Source: Echinococcus granulosus (taxonomy: Eukaryota > Platyhelminthes > Cestoda > Cyclophyllidea > Taeniidae). Taken from it: 64,000 nt of DNA. Within the stretch, counting starts at the first letter, position 1; every line of letters starts with the position of its first letter. This document shows, piece by piece, positions 50,258 to 62,932 of this stretch. Below the pieces are notes generated by a model. It made no database searches and was not told where the DNA came from. It was given only the letters and a program-made list of their open reading frames with translations. The stretch spans positions 24,902 to 88,901 of the forward strand of contig NW_020170504.1 of assembly GCF_000524195.1 (NCBI RefSeq), read 5' to 3'. Made by a program: the position numbers and the translations under genes.

Positions 50258-53200
50258 TTACATCCTGGAGAGTAGAAGGCCAGTCCACACGAAAAGCCAG
50301 AGTGGAGTGACACCCAGGGTGAGGAGACTCCAGCTCCATGAACCTAGCACTGTAGCCTCCATGTGCGCCTGGAAGAGCACTTTACCACACTGCTGCTGCA
50401 GGTCAGAGAAAGTAGTGATGGCGCCAAGCGCACCAGGAGGCGGATACTGCAGCACGAGAGGGTGCGCCAACGTGGCTGCTATTACCAAAGCCGGTGGAGA
50501 AACCATAAAAAGAAGAATTACCCCGAGGATGCGATGCAGTGGTCTGTAACGAATGATGGTCGAGGATCGTCAGTGAAAATGTATAGATTCCACCATAAAA
50601 TGTGTGTTCTAGAAGGTAAAGAAGTATATGACTCGAGCAAAGCACTCTTGCATGCATTATCAAACTGTCAACCATCGTGATTTACTACACGCAATAAAAT
50701 ATTGGCATAGCTTACTTCATGCCATGGAAGCAAGTGAATACAAGATTCGAGAGGACACTCTAGGATAATCTCTAAGTAACTCCAACTTGGTATTGAAGAC
50801 CTACCAAAATAGCATGGGAAAAGGAGCACCGAAAATTAAACCAATCAGAAAGGCGTACGCTGGCTGAGAGCGGCAAATAATGAAGAGGAAAACAGGTTCG
50901 ACGGCGACAAGGAGAAGGAAAGCGGCGGAGATGTTCAATGGTGAGAGACAACCGAGAAAACAGGCCCAGAGGAGGCCGGAGAGGGCGCAGGTCAAACGCC
51001 AGTCCTGCCCGTAACCCAACCATCGACTAGAGTGGAGGTGAAACAACTTACCAAATTAAGCTAAAATGATTCCAAACCATTGCTGGCCGAGGTAAAACGT
51101 TAAAAATAGACTTCCCGAAGGGTCATAGATGATTTAAACTACTGGTAGGTCCTAGTCATTAAACAAAGATAGTGAAATTTGTAAGATTAGAAGTGCTTTT
51201 GTCACACTGTTCGTTAAAGAAACTCAACATGAAAGTTGTTCCATGAGCATAAACAAGTGGAAAGGCAAGCAACTCCCATACACGACCGGTTTTTTAAGTA
51301 AAACCGTTTCCTAATGACCAGTTAAAAAAACCCATATACAATGGAACTCAGCCAAATCTAGCGCCGAAGGAGAGAAAAACGACACCCTAATCTTTTGATG
51401 GAGTTCCTTTTGTAACATATCCGACTACCACAGCACAAAATGATTTCACAAATGCACTCTACTAGAAAAACGAACTAACTAGACCCACCTCCTGCTAACC
51501 ACAGCAATCAACGGAAGGAGGAGAGCGAAACCAACAACTGCGGAAAGAAACACGGCTGCGAAGGAGACCTCGGTGAGTTGCCACACCCCGTCGGGGTCGT
51601 CTGCGGAGAAATCGAGGAGGTAGGCGTAGAGGACGTCAGGAAAGACGTGGATTGCCACACCGCCAGCCATGCACAGCCCCAGTGAGGATGCAGCGGGTAG
51701 GAGGATAGCAATGTTAAAGTCGTTACGCTCTCCCCCCTTCTTGTCCTCCTTCACTTCATGATCTGTTTTTGTGCCATTTTTGCTGGCCTTTGTCTTCGCG
51801 GTGGTGGCATGGCGCTGTCGAATCTCTATATCAGGGTCGGTGGTATCGACGGTAGAAGAAGTGAAATCAAATTTCTCAAACACATGTTTTGCCGTGAGGA
51901 TCTTGGAGGACTGCTTTTCCTTAGAAGTAAACTTGACGAATATTCGGATCACCTTGAAGAAAGATATCTCAAGTGTATTTGTGCCTCTAAATTGCGCTTC
52001 ATGGAAACGGTGTATTATTTAGAATGGTTCAAATCTACGAAGACGAGGCAATCAGCACACAGTTTGTTGATACCAGTCTAAGCGCCTTTACCATCTTACC
52101 TGCAAAAGCAGTCCTCCAAGAGCTACAAAGAAGAAGGGTGAGTAAACTCCGATGGATATGTAATGCCAGAGGTCCGGCAGCAGGTAATAGTAAAACGACT
52201 GATGCATTCGTTCCTGGAGGTTGTTCAAACAGCGTAGAAATCCCTCAACCAAACTACAAGGAGAGAAGAGAAGAATAGTATAGACGTGAACCTAATACCT
52301 GCCAATCTGACGAATATAATTTGTGTTTAGCTGCTGCGCCGAGGAGGGACTTGAAATGCCACGAAGAGTGAGACAGGGCACCTGAAAATTTATTAGGGGA
52401 CCGTGCAATCCCGAGGGAGAGCCCGAGCTCTGTATCCAGATGGAACTGATCAATTGCTTCAGTGTTGGTAATGGATTGGAGTAAATGAAGCCCTGGAGCT
52501 AAAGCGGACCTAGAGAACATATTTTTTCAAACATACTTGACCATGCAGAGAGAGAGGAATGCTATGCTTTTTTGCCAAACGAGCAACAGTGTTGATGAGA
52601 TCCAGATTCGGCAATTCACCATTTATGCCTTGGAAAGAAACATCCAAACGGGCCATGCTTAGTGAAGGGAATTCCAGAGCAAGTCCGGCTTGAAGGCTAC
52701 CCGAACGGCCTCTAAGTTTAGCCCCATGAACAACTAAGCCAAATAATAATAAGGACAAACATTCCACCAACTGGGAGACGTGTTAACACCATGATAAGCA
52801 TCCAACCAAGCCACCAGTCCGATGTATCCCATATCGGGGAAAAGGAATATTATATCCTTCGCCCAGTAGAGTTGAGCTAGGATTTTGTAAGTATGCAAAA
52901 ACAAACTACTGCTAAGCCGTTTTGCGAGAGAAATGAGGTAGGTGTACGTTCCCGGAATGATCTCCTCAGATTCACCAGTGGCTCGAAGTGGCGCTATGAC
53001 AACTAGAGCTTCTGTACGGCTGCCACCGCGCGAACGCATAATAGCGTAAAGATTTGAGCTAGAAACATTCTAAGCGATAAACATGAAATGCATAGCAAAA
53101 TCTAGTTACCCCAACACTTCGAAGTAATTTATGTGAGAAGATAAACTTCTGCTCATAAACTTCAAGGCCAAACTTCTCCATTTCACGGCGAATAATGGAG

Positions 53201-53469
53201 GCTGTTTTGGTTTTATCTGAAGCAGCGTCAATAAACTCTTTCATTGTGTTAGAAATGTTCTGTTCTGGGTTATAGGTTTCATCGACAAGACCTGTAAAAT
53301 AAAAACGCAACTTCGCATTACCGATTAACAACGCATTTTCACTGACATAGGTTTCATAATTAAATTCTGGTTGAGAGAGAGTCAAGAGACCAATGATACC
53401 AACTAGGTAAAAAAGGAGACTCAGAGACTTCGAAAATTTGACACAGCGATCAACGATAAGATGCAGCAT
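50258..53469 (-). CDS. GPAA1: GPAA1 (Gaa1), GPI transamidase subunit
   Basis: Eight exons join in phase: 53469-53110, 53069-52790, 52733-52537, 52492-52299, 52253-52100, 51952-51489, 51026-50859 and 50543-50258, giving 700 residues (human 621). Introns are 40, 56, 44, 45, 147, 462 and 315 nt. The protein has an N-terminal membrane anchor ([13 protein letters not shown]), SENALL, a lumenal M28-peptidase-like domain ([38 protein letters not shown]), then [11 protein letters not shown] and several membrane segments ending [13 protein letters not shown]. The complex transfers proteins to GPI anchors in the ER membrane. A Lys/Asp-rich cytosolic-type loop around residues 410-455 explains the extra length. 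The weakest junction is exon 7 to 8 (donor GC|GTACGC), chosen because the more distal donor creates a stop. Confidence 0.93.
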
Positions 53470-55045
53470 CTAATAAGTTAGTGATCGGTTCTCGTAAACC
53501 CGGAAGACTACGAAAGCACCACCGGGGTACAAGGTTATTTAAAACTAATCAGTGGCTAATCTAACTCTGCATATCATTTGCTTACAAACGACGATAATTG
53601 TTTTGGCACAGTGTCAGTAACCGTAATTAAGAATACTGTGAGTAACCCTTGCCTCTACTAAATTTTCGTAGAATATGCATTTGCATTCGCTTAGGATTTT
53701 TAATGTTGAATTGGGATTGAAACCGGTGCTTAATAAAAGGTAAGAAACTTTATGGGTGCATTTTCACTCTGTAATAGTTATGCATTCATTAGCGAATAAA
53801 TCGCTGCATTTGATTAGACTTGGTATTTGGCCTACACACTCCACGGTTATATTTCTAAACACCAGTGTATACTGGCAACAGCTACGGCAACAACTCCTCA
53901 CACAATCATTTAATCGCTAGGAAAGCAAACCATACAAATTTTATCGCTCTGTATGTGCTTAAAGTACCTTGCCAGACATAAATCGTGCACAACATCCCAG
54001 GTCGTTCCCAAAATGGCAGCAGGCTAAAGTACTTCCAAAGTGCATATATTGTAACCGTACAGAGATTGGGATTCCACTGACATGACTCAGAAACCATGGT
54101 GCAGAGTGGGATTCTCACTTGTAGACACCCTTTTTCGCAAAATTAAACACACAGGCAAACAAAGTACAAGTTAACCAAGCATATTACTATGTTTTCGGTG
54201 CCACACTTAGTTCTCGATCTTATTGCAACTTATTTCATATGCTTGCACTAAGCGTTTCACACTTACTCTCTCTCCTTTTTAGATCAGGATACTAATACTT
54301 CAAGCAGAGACCTCACACTTCTACTTGGATTATTTGGTCGATTTAAACTATTCCATGTGTTTCCAAGATCATCTCTGATCCTTAGGACGACTAATTATTG
54401 CACTTTTGCCCTTCGATACTAATAAATTTGCATTTGCCACCACCAACTCACGCTCATTTTTATAGTTTCTATAAATAGTGAAACATAAATGATAAAGACA
54501 AATCCTCTCATAGGCATTATCTTCCCTAGATCAGGTGTATATCAAGACAAGTCACAGCACTAAGGCTGTTGAATGTCATGAGAGATCGTACATCACTCCC
54601 AGGAGCGCAATAAAATTCCGTAATGCTAAATCACAAATACATTGCCTCCTTTGTTACAGTTCGTGCTTATGGGATCCGCACACTTCCAAATACGCACTTA
54701 TTCCATTGGAAATCTTGGTCCTTTTAGCCTCCAAATAAAAAAGAGAAACATTGGGTTAGGTTTATTTTGCACAAATTTTTTTGGAGTGCACACAGTTTTG
54801 CATACAGAAAGCAATACTATACGTTAATGTGTTACAAAGTCGGAGTAATTTACTTGTCTGTGTCACTTCATCTCTCACCAAAGTAACGAAGAACAAGCTC
54901 GCAACTACGGACAGTGGCAAAAAACAACAATCATTTAATAGTGTTTTATTCTGAAAATAATTTTCAATTTAAGTGGTATTGCTTAAAGGGAAATCGTCGA
55001 CTCGAAAACGAAAGACGTTCATTGAATATCAGACGAGACCCTATT
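53470..55045. other. Upstream flank of GPAA1, no gene seen
   Basis: AT-rich DNA with frames of 70 codons or fewer. The part next to 53469 presumably contains the GPAA1 promoter, but no motif stands out. Confidence 0.4.
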
Positions 55046-55049
55046 GTAA

Positions 55050-55520
55050 TACAATAGTGGTTTACCCCCCGGTATTGGCGAGGCGCCACTTTTGTACTTT
55101 GAATTAGCCCTCTTATACCTCGCAAGGTTAGCTGGCCTTCGGGCCATGCTAATAGCTCAGACACCTTCTCTGCGCTGAATATATATTCTGCCCGAGTATT
55201 GTGTCTTCTTTCGTCCTCAGGGAAGTCTCGGAATGCTACATTGGTGGCAGCGGAAAGCGGGCCCGATCTTAAAGGACATGTATCCTGATTTCCCACTTCT
55301 ACGCGATAAACCTTAGCGGAGCGGAAGAAGTACATATGCCACGGATGGGAGAATGGTGATGACCCCTAACAGAAGGGTTGAAGTTGACGTCTACCTTCGG
55401 CATCTCTTTCAGTCCCATGTTCTGCAGGAAAGCTATTAACAACTGAAGCTGCACTAGTCGTGAACCATCTGGATGTTTTGTTACAGACTTTTCCCACCGT
55501 CCCCCATGCACCTGTACTAA
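55050..55520 (+). mobile_element. Miniature LTR element, copy C, 5' half
   Basis: In the plus direction an LTR of about 190 bp (55050-55240, ending GCTACA) is followed by TTGGTGGCAGCGG, the cleanest primer-binding site of the family. Internal DNA then matches copies A and B to about 55520, where similarity stops. The 3' half and second LTR are missing. A 123-codon minus frame (55335-54964) runs through the LTR and is not evidence of a gene. Confidence 0.7.
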
Positions 55521-56406
55521 ATCTCGTCATTCCTTACACAAATCTACCTTTAGGCCAGTGTCCTTACATCCATCCCCACCCTAAATCAAGTTCCTAAACC
55601 AGACGAAACTCGGTAGTTGACAGGATAGCCAGCATGACCTGTCAACTAAACACCGTTTCCGTTATTTCCCCTGTGACGTTGACGGTGAACCGAATCTGAA
55701 AGTAGACTTATAGCACCAGATCCTCCCTCTCTCTCGCTACTATTTAAGTAACAACCTCGCAACTGCTTTTCATAGCAAGTCATGGTTTATTCATCATAAA
55801 TAGATAATGACAAGTAGCAGTTCTACGAAGATCAAACGCCCGCAAAATCAAATGAACGTTCAAAAATAAGAACAAATGCATAGAACCCGTGTCAAAGTCT
55901 GCATTGAGGAAGACTTATACCGATCCCGGTCCGGAATACGCCACTTGCTTAGGTTAAAGCTAAGCTCTTCATTCTGCGTAAATGATAAGTTCGCTGTCAC
56001 CTTCACGAATGTGCGGCAGAATTCCCATCGAGTGATTACACCAAGAGGTATAGCAAGTGGAGTCGCTAATAGAAATAAGATGCTTCTGGCCCTATAATAA
56101 TAGCACTTTTAAATAATTTGGACAGCCATTGAATCAGTTATTCTGGTAGTAATCGTGTTGGTACCATTAAAACAGGAGCGGTGGAGTTAGTATGACCGAC
56201 AGTTCTCCATGACCCCGGTAGCCGATACCAAAACATGGGAACCCAAATATTGTGAACAATAAAATGTCTGTTAGAAAACAGAGAAAGCACAGTACAAAAC
56301 CCTAAAAAGAAATCCGGCACGCGGAAGCAAAGCGAGTAGACCGAGCAATCTATTGACGAAAGATCAACGAACCTATGTACACGGCACGAATATACAAATG
56401 ACACAC
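55521..56406. other. Intergenic, no gene seen
   Basis: The 3' flank of the unrecognised minus-strand gene. Short frames only, on both strands. Confidence 0.4.
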
Positions 56407-57547
56407 CTAGTTGACAATGGCCTTAACAATGTTTGACCATTCCCCTGTCCTGCCTAGCGCATCTACGCCATGCATCACGAAGAAATGCACGCTATTGGGA
56501 GGCAAGTTAACCGCCACGAAGGAAAGGGGCAGGCTAGGTGCGGTAATCACAGCGATCTTCATTGACAGAAGAGAGAAATGAAAGCATTTGAAAAACAATC
56601 AAATGGTAGTTATAGTATAGAAAGAAATACCTTGGTCCAAGCTATTCCTAGCTGGACTTTAATGGCGTCACCTTCGGTGGGAGTATAGGAGTAGAGGTAA
56701 TAAACATTGGCTGGTTGGAACTGCACTGTGAGGGAGGATTGGTCTAACCGGCCCTCAATAGAGATACCTGTTACGTAATTTTACTCTGGAATTTAGAAAT
56801 ATGAAACCCACCTCCTACTGCAGGTGAGGCGGATAGTATAAGTGGTGGTTGCATTGGAACGATGACAATGCTCCCTCCGAGGTTCAAAGTGATGTCCGGA
56901 GGAGTGTACTTCGGAAGAGGAGGAGCTTGAATCAAGAAGAAATCCTGAGGAGCCTTCGCATATGATGCGCGCACTTTATTTGAGTTGACATCGCCACTTT
57001 TTGTAAGGGACTTTCGTGATAGCAGCCTATTGACTAGATGCGGTGGGAGCTTCTGCTCCTTTGACGACTCTAAGAGTGCCTTTGATGCTGAGGTTGTTGC
57101 CAGTGGTATAATCTAGAAGTAAGCAAGACTTCACTTAAAACCCCGATGACACATGGTGGTCTAGGAGTTATATAGGTACGGAACCTGATCTGGGACTTTA
57201 TCCTTGGTTTCTTTGACTGATGCTGCGCATGCTGCAACAGATTCTTGCATTTCTTCAACGTCACTTGTCAACTTATTGCACAAGGCTACAGCTGATTTCA
57301 GGGAGTCAACTAGGTCATTAATATGCGAACTGAGGTTTCTCGACAACATTTTGAGAACTTCGGAGCGGATAGCTTCTTTCGCCTGTACGGATGTGATATC
57401 TTCTACACCGTTTACAATTTCAGCCTGAAAAGCTGCACTCGGAGGGGATGAGTTTGTCTTCATTTTTGCGTACACCCCAGGCTATTGCGATAAGTAGGCT
57501 AAAAAGGAATAGATTGCAGGATTTGAAGGTCTCACATTTGGGGTCAT
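56407..57547 (-). CDS. Unrecognised five-exon protein with coiled coil
   Basis: A model of 298 residues splices in phase: 57547-57536, 57481-57185, 57112-56812, 56767-56631 and 56556-56407, with introns of 54, 72, 44 and 74 nt. Residues about 20-100 are acidic and helical, likely a coiled coil (SSHINDLVDSLKSAVALC, TSDVEEMQESVAACAASV). A basic linker follows (VNRLLSRKSLTKSG), then a Pro-rich phrase (QAPPLPKYTPPDITLNL) and a beta-rich end with GRTGEWSNIVKAIV, reminiscent of a fibronectin III strand or the tail of CLCA proteins. No signal peptide or membrane segment. The four-codon first exon is inferred; translation could begin at Met11. The donor of exon 2 (GTTCCG) is weak. Head to head with UPRT. 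Confidence 0.6.
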
Positions 57548-58268
57548 CTAAAGTGCAACGGTACTTGTGCTGATATAAACAAACAAGGACTCAGTAATAA
57601 TATAAGTGAGCGTAAATATTTTTTGACGTACTAAAGCACAAAATGGATATAAAGGGATCAACTATTGGTGGAAAGGACAGCATCGACTACCGAGGGATGC
57701 TTATGCTCTTCTAAGTACGTCTGCTACAGCATTCTTCACTGGTCAAACAATCATATAAAGCCATGGAAAACTGGCTAAAGTCCTTTCCAAAACTTCGGCA
57801 TAGCTTTGATGCTGCGCAATAAAAATTATTTTATCATACGCCAGTTTCCAAAAGAGGATTAATATATTCTACAAAAACCCCATCTGTCATGCAGAGCTAT
57901 GATTGTATAGTGGCAAATTTAAACAAGGAATATGTCCTGTTACGCATACCTTGAGTAAAAATAATCTTGCGAGAGCTCATCGCAACTGTTATTTGCGATT
58001 AAAAATTGGATCTTTTTTAGAAGTTTATTGAAAAACTAAACTTTCATGGTCCAAAGTCTCTGAAATTTTTTTACGCTGATATAAGTTGTATGCTGGCTTT
58101 GGTATTGAAAACGGAAATCCATGTTAATTCTTTCCCCTACTTTGGGAGGAGACGTGCTGTGCTCCTCTCAAAATCTGCTTTGTTTAACTTACAGCAGGTG
58201 TTTAGCGCATAACTAACACTTATTTTTCAGCCTCGTGTTGTCCGTCGAATTTGTGTTTGTTTTGTCTA
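57548..58268. promoter_or_regulatory. Divergent promoter region, 721 bp
   Basis: This is the only sequence between the start codon of the minus-strand gene and the proposed start of UPRT, so both promoters should lie here. It is AT-rich. I see no TATA box at a convincing distance or other defensible element. If the tiny first exons are wrong, the true boundaries shift. Confidence 0.4.
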
Positions 58269-61200
58269 ATGGCTCTGTGTGATGCTTCAATGATTGAGCA
58301 GGTGATGGACACACCATTTGAGCTCTCAAATTTTGTGTGCTGCTCTCACCTGTGCAAGTAATACGACATTAGGCTATTTTCTGTATACTATTCGGGCTCA
58401 TGCTTGTAAATATTCTATTCCACTTAATTCAACTTATTTCCCATTATTGAGGCAAGACGGTATGCTCCTTGACTTACCTCTTCCTTTTAAATCCTTGTAC
58501 GTATGTTAGCTTTACCCCTTGTGGCACTGCTTTTATGAAAGCATCGCCCTTACTTGTATTTACTCGTACGATGCCTTTGAAACTGGCTCCAGTAATGAAC
58601 TTATTTGCTTCTACCTCTTTAGGCAATAACGGAACATGTGAAGGGTCTCATGACGGCCAATGGTAGTAGTACTCTTCAGGGGTCTCCCTATCCTGAGGTT
58701 GCCGAGGTCATGCGAACATTTTCTACGAACATTGTCCTACTTCGTCAAACTGATGAAGTTCGTGAAATGCAAACTGTTCTGCGAGATAGGTACACTTTCT
58801 TCAAAATAACTGTAACTTCGTCTCTACTACTCATTTCGTCAAATTTCGTGCTTTTTGAAGAACCACCACGAGGAATGATTTCGTCTTTTATGCAAATCGT
58901 CTCATTCGTTTGGTGATGGAAGAGGGTCTCAATCAGCTCCCCTTTGAAGAGGTTTCTGTTACAACTCCCACAGGTGAGATATGCTTGCATCTTTTTTATC
59001 ATACCTGTAACGTGCGCGCTTTCCGAGGTCACCCGGTGGCTATTTCACTGATGTCCTAAACATGCTTGTACTTCGTACCGTAAGCTGGGTCAGTGAAATC
59101 TTAAAAATCCTCTACTGCAGGTGTGGGTTTGCATTTTCGACAATGAATAGTGGATTTGGTAGTCATTATTGCTTTTATTTCTTGAGCAGTTATTGACGGT
59201 TCATATTTCTCTTGTGAATATCAAGTAAGTCATTGACTTATAGTACCCGAATAGCTGTTCAGAATGCGCGTCTGATGGTAACTTTACTATTAGCGAAGGG
59301 AAGGATTAGATAGCATGACCAGAACTCCGTTGGCGATTGTTGCTTGTGGTGGCATTAAATGAGACATCTATTAATTGCTTTATTAAAGAGCTGTTTCGGT
59401 TTTTGAATTACATTTGCGATTGCCAGAGCAGTTCACTGTCGACGTAGAGACAAAAATATGCTAGACTGAGGCCCCGCGTTATGCAACTGCCGTGCGGTTT
59501 GCTACTGTTACAAGTGTGTCACACGGTTCATTTTTTGCCGAGGTGTGGTTCTTTTTAGATCTTTTCACATCTCCCAGCTAACTCAGCTGATTCAGCTGTA
59601 CTGCTTTTCAGCACAATGTTTACTTTCTCACCTCAACTCTTTCATCCACTTCACTTACTAGTATTTCTTGTGTTTTGTGTCTTCCACTCATTGCACAAAA
59701 CAATGAATAACTTTTCCTCAGGTTCACCAGGCTCAGATTCGAACGACCTTTTTGGTATGCACTGGGTTGAGGCAATTAGATGGTCTTTTGCCTCTTACTT
59801 TCTTGACTTATCAAGGCAGGATATTCCCAGTACCTATTATGCGTCAGCCATAATTTTTTCACCTAAATGGCGAAACCGAATGTCCCTCTGTTTTAATCCT
59901 TTTAACTCTGGGACGTCCTCAAAGTTGATCACTGCTGTCGTACTTCATTCTTATCCATATTTTTGTTCTCAATTGTTTAGATGTTGGGTTTTGAATTCGG
60001 GGATCGTCATTGCTAAAGCGCGTTTTCTCCTAGATCCCACCTTTTTCTTTCCCTGAAAAGTGCCGAAATGTGGTACCCTGCAACAATACTGTCCTTGGTT
60101 TTGAGGCTTCCCAGATTTATTTTCTGGTCCTTGATATAAAAATAAGGGAATATTTTGACGATATCAGTGGAAGATTTGATGGAAATTGGAGATTAAATGC
60201 TTCGTCGCAAAAGTGTCACATGGCACCTTATCAATGTCCATATTACATGAACAACACGTTTTGAAGCAAAGCCAAATTCCAGTGAGTGATGCAGTCACTA
60301 GACTTTGCAAGAGGCGATGTCACATTGTTCATGATGTTTCGCTTCCTTCCTGTTCACTAATACCTAAACTGATTGCTGATCCGCTACTTGAATGAAGTGC
60401 CGGTTATCAGTTTCCATGTTCTTAAATCTTGGTTATACCCCAGTTTATCAATGCACCTTTCCTTGTTTAGAAGTCTCTTGAAACGCCTTAGTCTAGGCAG
60501 GTTCCGACTTTCTTTTCTTCCACTACGGAAAAGGATTTCCGGCTTTTTTTCTGACAACAAGATTAAGAACGATGCACCTCATCTTATTTTTAAATTCTGT
60601 TCTCGCTTACATTAGCAGAAGAGCCTGCGCTTTTCCTGTATGCCCAGTGAGCGGCTTTCCTCCTTTTCCACTCCTCATCAATAGGCCACCAATGCAATAG
60701 ATTGAAGTATTTCGCAACGGGGTTTCATGTTCTTGAATTGTGGTCGTGTTGCACACTCTCGTCTCACGATACCTCATTACTCGCCTGAATCAAATATGGG
60801 CTGTCTTTGTGACAACAGAATGAAGCCCGTACTGCTTTTCGCCTACTCCGAAAATTGTTCCACTCTCTCCCTACCACCAGGGCATCGCTACAACGGGCTG
60901 AAATTTCTGCGCGGCAACTGCGGCGTCTCAATTGTGCGCAGTGGCGAAGCGATGGAGCGTGGCCTGCGCGACTGCTGTCGGGGGCTGCGGATTGGCAAAA
61001 TCCTCATCACCGTCTCAGAGGAGTTTGGCCAAATCTCCGAGCCGCGCGTCGTCTACGCCAAACTCCCGCCCGGCATCGAGTCACGCAAGGTTCTCCTCAT
61101 GTATCCCACGCTCAGTAAGTGTGGAACCAACTTATCAGCCCTCTTTATTACTTCGATTGTCCCCATTTCTTTGCGGTGCTTTTCGCTGGTTTTTTCGGAT

Positions 61201-62544
61201 GTTGAAACTATTTGGCCTGCCCATAATTGAGAGGTAGTGCTGATTGTTTCAGTTTCGGTGGCTTCCAGATAAGGGCATACCAGAACAACGCCTCTGACTC
61301 CACTTACCGGAAAGTGTTTCTGTTGGGATTTATGCTATAAGATCAGATATCACGGTGTTTTCTTGAGTTTGAATCGTGCAACGTGTTTTTAGATCAGGGC
61401 TATATCTAGTTCTCAGGACTCAAATCACAAATGGGTATCTGTCTTGCTTTTGCCCCTACTTTAGAAACTGGGAACATTGTGCTGACTGCACTGGAATTGC
61501 TTCGAAGTTACAACGTCTCCGCCGAGAACGTCATCCTCCACACGCTTTTCGCGTCACCACAAGGTACAACACAATTTCTTTCGGAAAATCCTATTTTTAT
61601 TACTCATCTTGCGGCCTTAAATTAATCCCGACTAAATGAAACTACTTCATCTCAGGAAGTGCTGTGTATCTCGGCAGTTTCAATTCCCCTCTTCGTATGT
61701 CCACAAGTTCCCTGTCAAATGGGGAAAGTGTTATGTTATCATCCACATTCTACGCTTAAAGACTGTATTTTAAAGTAGCTTATCTTGTGCTTCGAATTAG
61801 TTGCCGTCCTGACCTGTGACTGTTTGTAAGGTGCCACCAGTCTTTTAGGTAATTCAATTTCATATTTGCATCGTCTGGTGTTGAACGGCTTCATTCTAAA
61901 ACAAACGCAACCAGCCACTCCAAGTGGTTTGATTCATTCGCACACATGCGGATGAAATTTTTAGGAGATCAAATGATCTCGAATCGCTAATCAAAAAAGT
62001 TTTTAATCCGCAAGGTGCCTCGCCAGCAAATTGAATTGCTTGCCCATTCTAGAATAGTGATTTAAAAATCCTACCAGGTTTTATAGAGTCAAAATTGATT
62101 AGTATGATGAAAGGTGATTTCGTTTGGGAGTACTTAATACTGTCTCTCCACCTACCTCCTATCAAAGCGATATTATTGACTAAATCATGCATTCTCCATC
62201 TATATTACAGTTCAATTTACATTTGCTATGTTTACAAGAACTTGATTCACCTTATCCCAGAGAAACAAAATCTAAACAGTCACTGCTGGGCACCCCCAAG
62301 GAATGGTTTCATTTAGCCCCAGGCCTGCAAGTTTGTCCCTAAGGTCGAATGATGGCACTTCTATCGTGTAAAATGTTGCTTACAGATCGGTTTAAAGGTA
62401 GGTCCATGCATGACATTTTTAACCTTGTTTTGTGCAGGACTGAAGAACGTACTAACAAGAAATCCAGCGCTCACAGTCGTCACCTCGGAAGTACATCCAG
62501 TGGTTCCGAGCCACTTTGACCAGTCCTACTTTGGCACAATGTAG
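58269..62544 (+). CDS. UPRT: UPRT, uracil phosphoribosyltransferase homologue
   Basis: Exons 58623-58789, 58861-58973, 60881-61114, 61465-61563 and 62438-62544 splice in phase and match animal UPRT: LLRQTDEVREMQTVLRDR, FYANRLIRLVMEEGLNQLPF, GNCGVSIVRSGEAMERGLRD, VYAKLPPGIESRKVLLMYP, LKTGNIVLTALELL, EVHPVVPSHFDQSYFGT. A first exon 58269-58301 (11 codons, phase 0, donor GTGATG) is inferred and gives 250 residues; human has 309. The family converts uracil and PRPP to UMP in microbes. In animals the PRPP loop is altered, as here (LKTGN instead of an acidic, Gly-rich loop), so catalysis is doubtful. Introns are 321, 71, 1907, 350 and 874 nt. The big one holds only chance frames. Convergent with GTF2H5. 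Confidence 0.92.
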
Positions 62545-62932
62545 AAGGAACGTCCAATCGGGAATGCTTTGTATCTTCAGTGTATTTTAGACCTGCCACG
62601 TCCTATCCCTCTCCCACTTCACTGGTGTACGCTGGACTGCGTGTTCGCTATAGTTTCCATGAAACTATGTGCCAGATAAATATGGAGTCAATGTTCTTGT
62701 GATTTCGGATTGGGGGATTTCTTGAAAGACGTGTCTGATTTGTCGTATTAGGTGATCGAAGGGGATCTAGTAAACTCGTAAGTCCAGAGATCTGAAAGAC
62801 TGAAAAGGAGTGGGACGCAGCTGCCCACACTATTTTGAGAAGTACATTAACGCCAAGTCAGGAAGTGTGATACGGGGGAGCTGGTACGTGGTGAAATGCG
62901 GAGTTCGCGAGACATTGGGGGGGCCATTGGTG
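62545..62932. terminator. Shared 3' region of UPRT and GTF2H5
   Basis: The 388 bases between the two convergent stop codons must contain both 3' ends. No canonical AATAAA is present in sense for either gene; AGATAAATATGG near 62675 is the closest on the plus strand. Overlapping 3' untranslated regions are possible. Confidence 0.35.

Noticed and set aside
51758..52278. Plus-strand frames of 83-107 codons.
   Set aside because: Antisense to GPAA1 exons 5 and 6; they have no motif.
59616..60056. A 146-codon plus frame beginning with hydrophobic residues.
   Set aside because: It lies in the 1.9-kb UPRT intron, has no flanking splice logic, and shows no family resemblance beyond a leucine/phenylalanine-rich start.
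60727..61230. A 167-codon frame read as a separate gene.
   Set aside because: Only 60881-61114 is coding; the frame is UPRT exon 4 extended into its introns.
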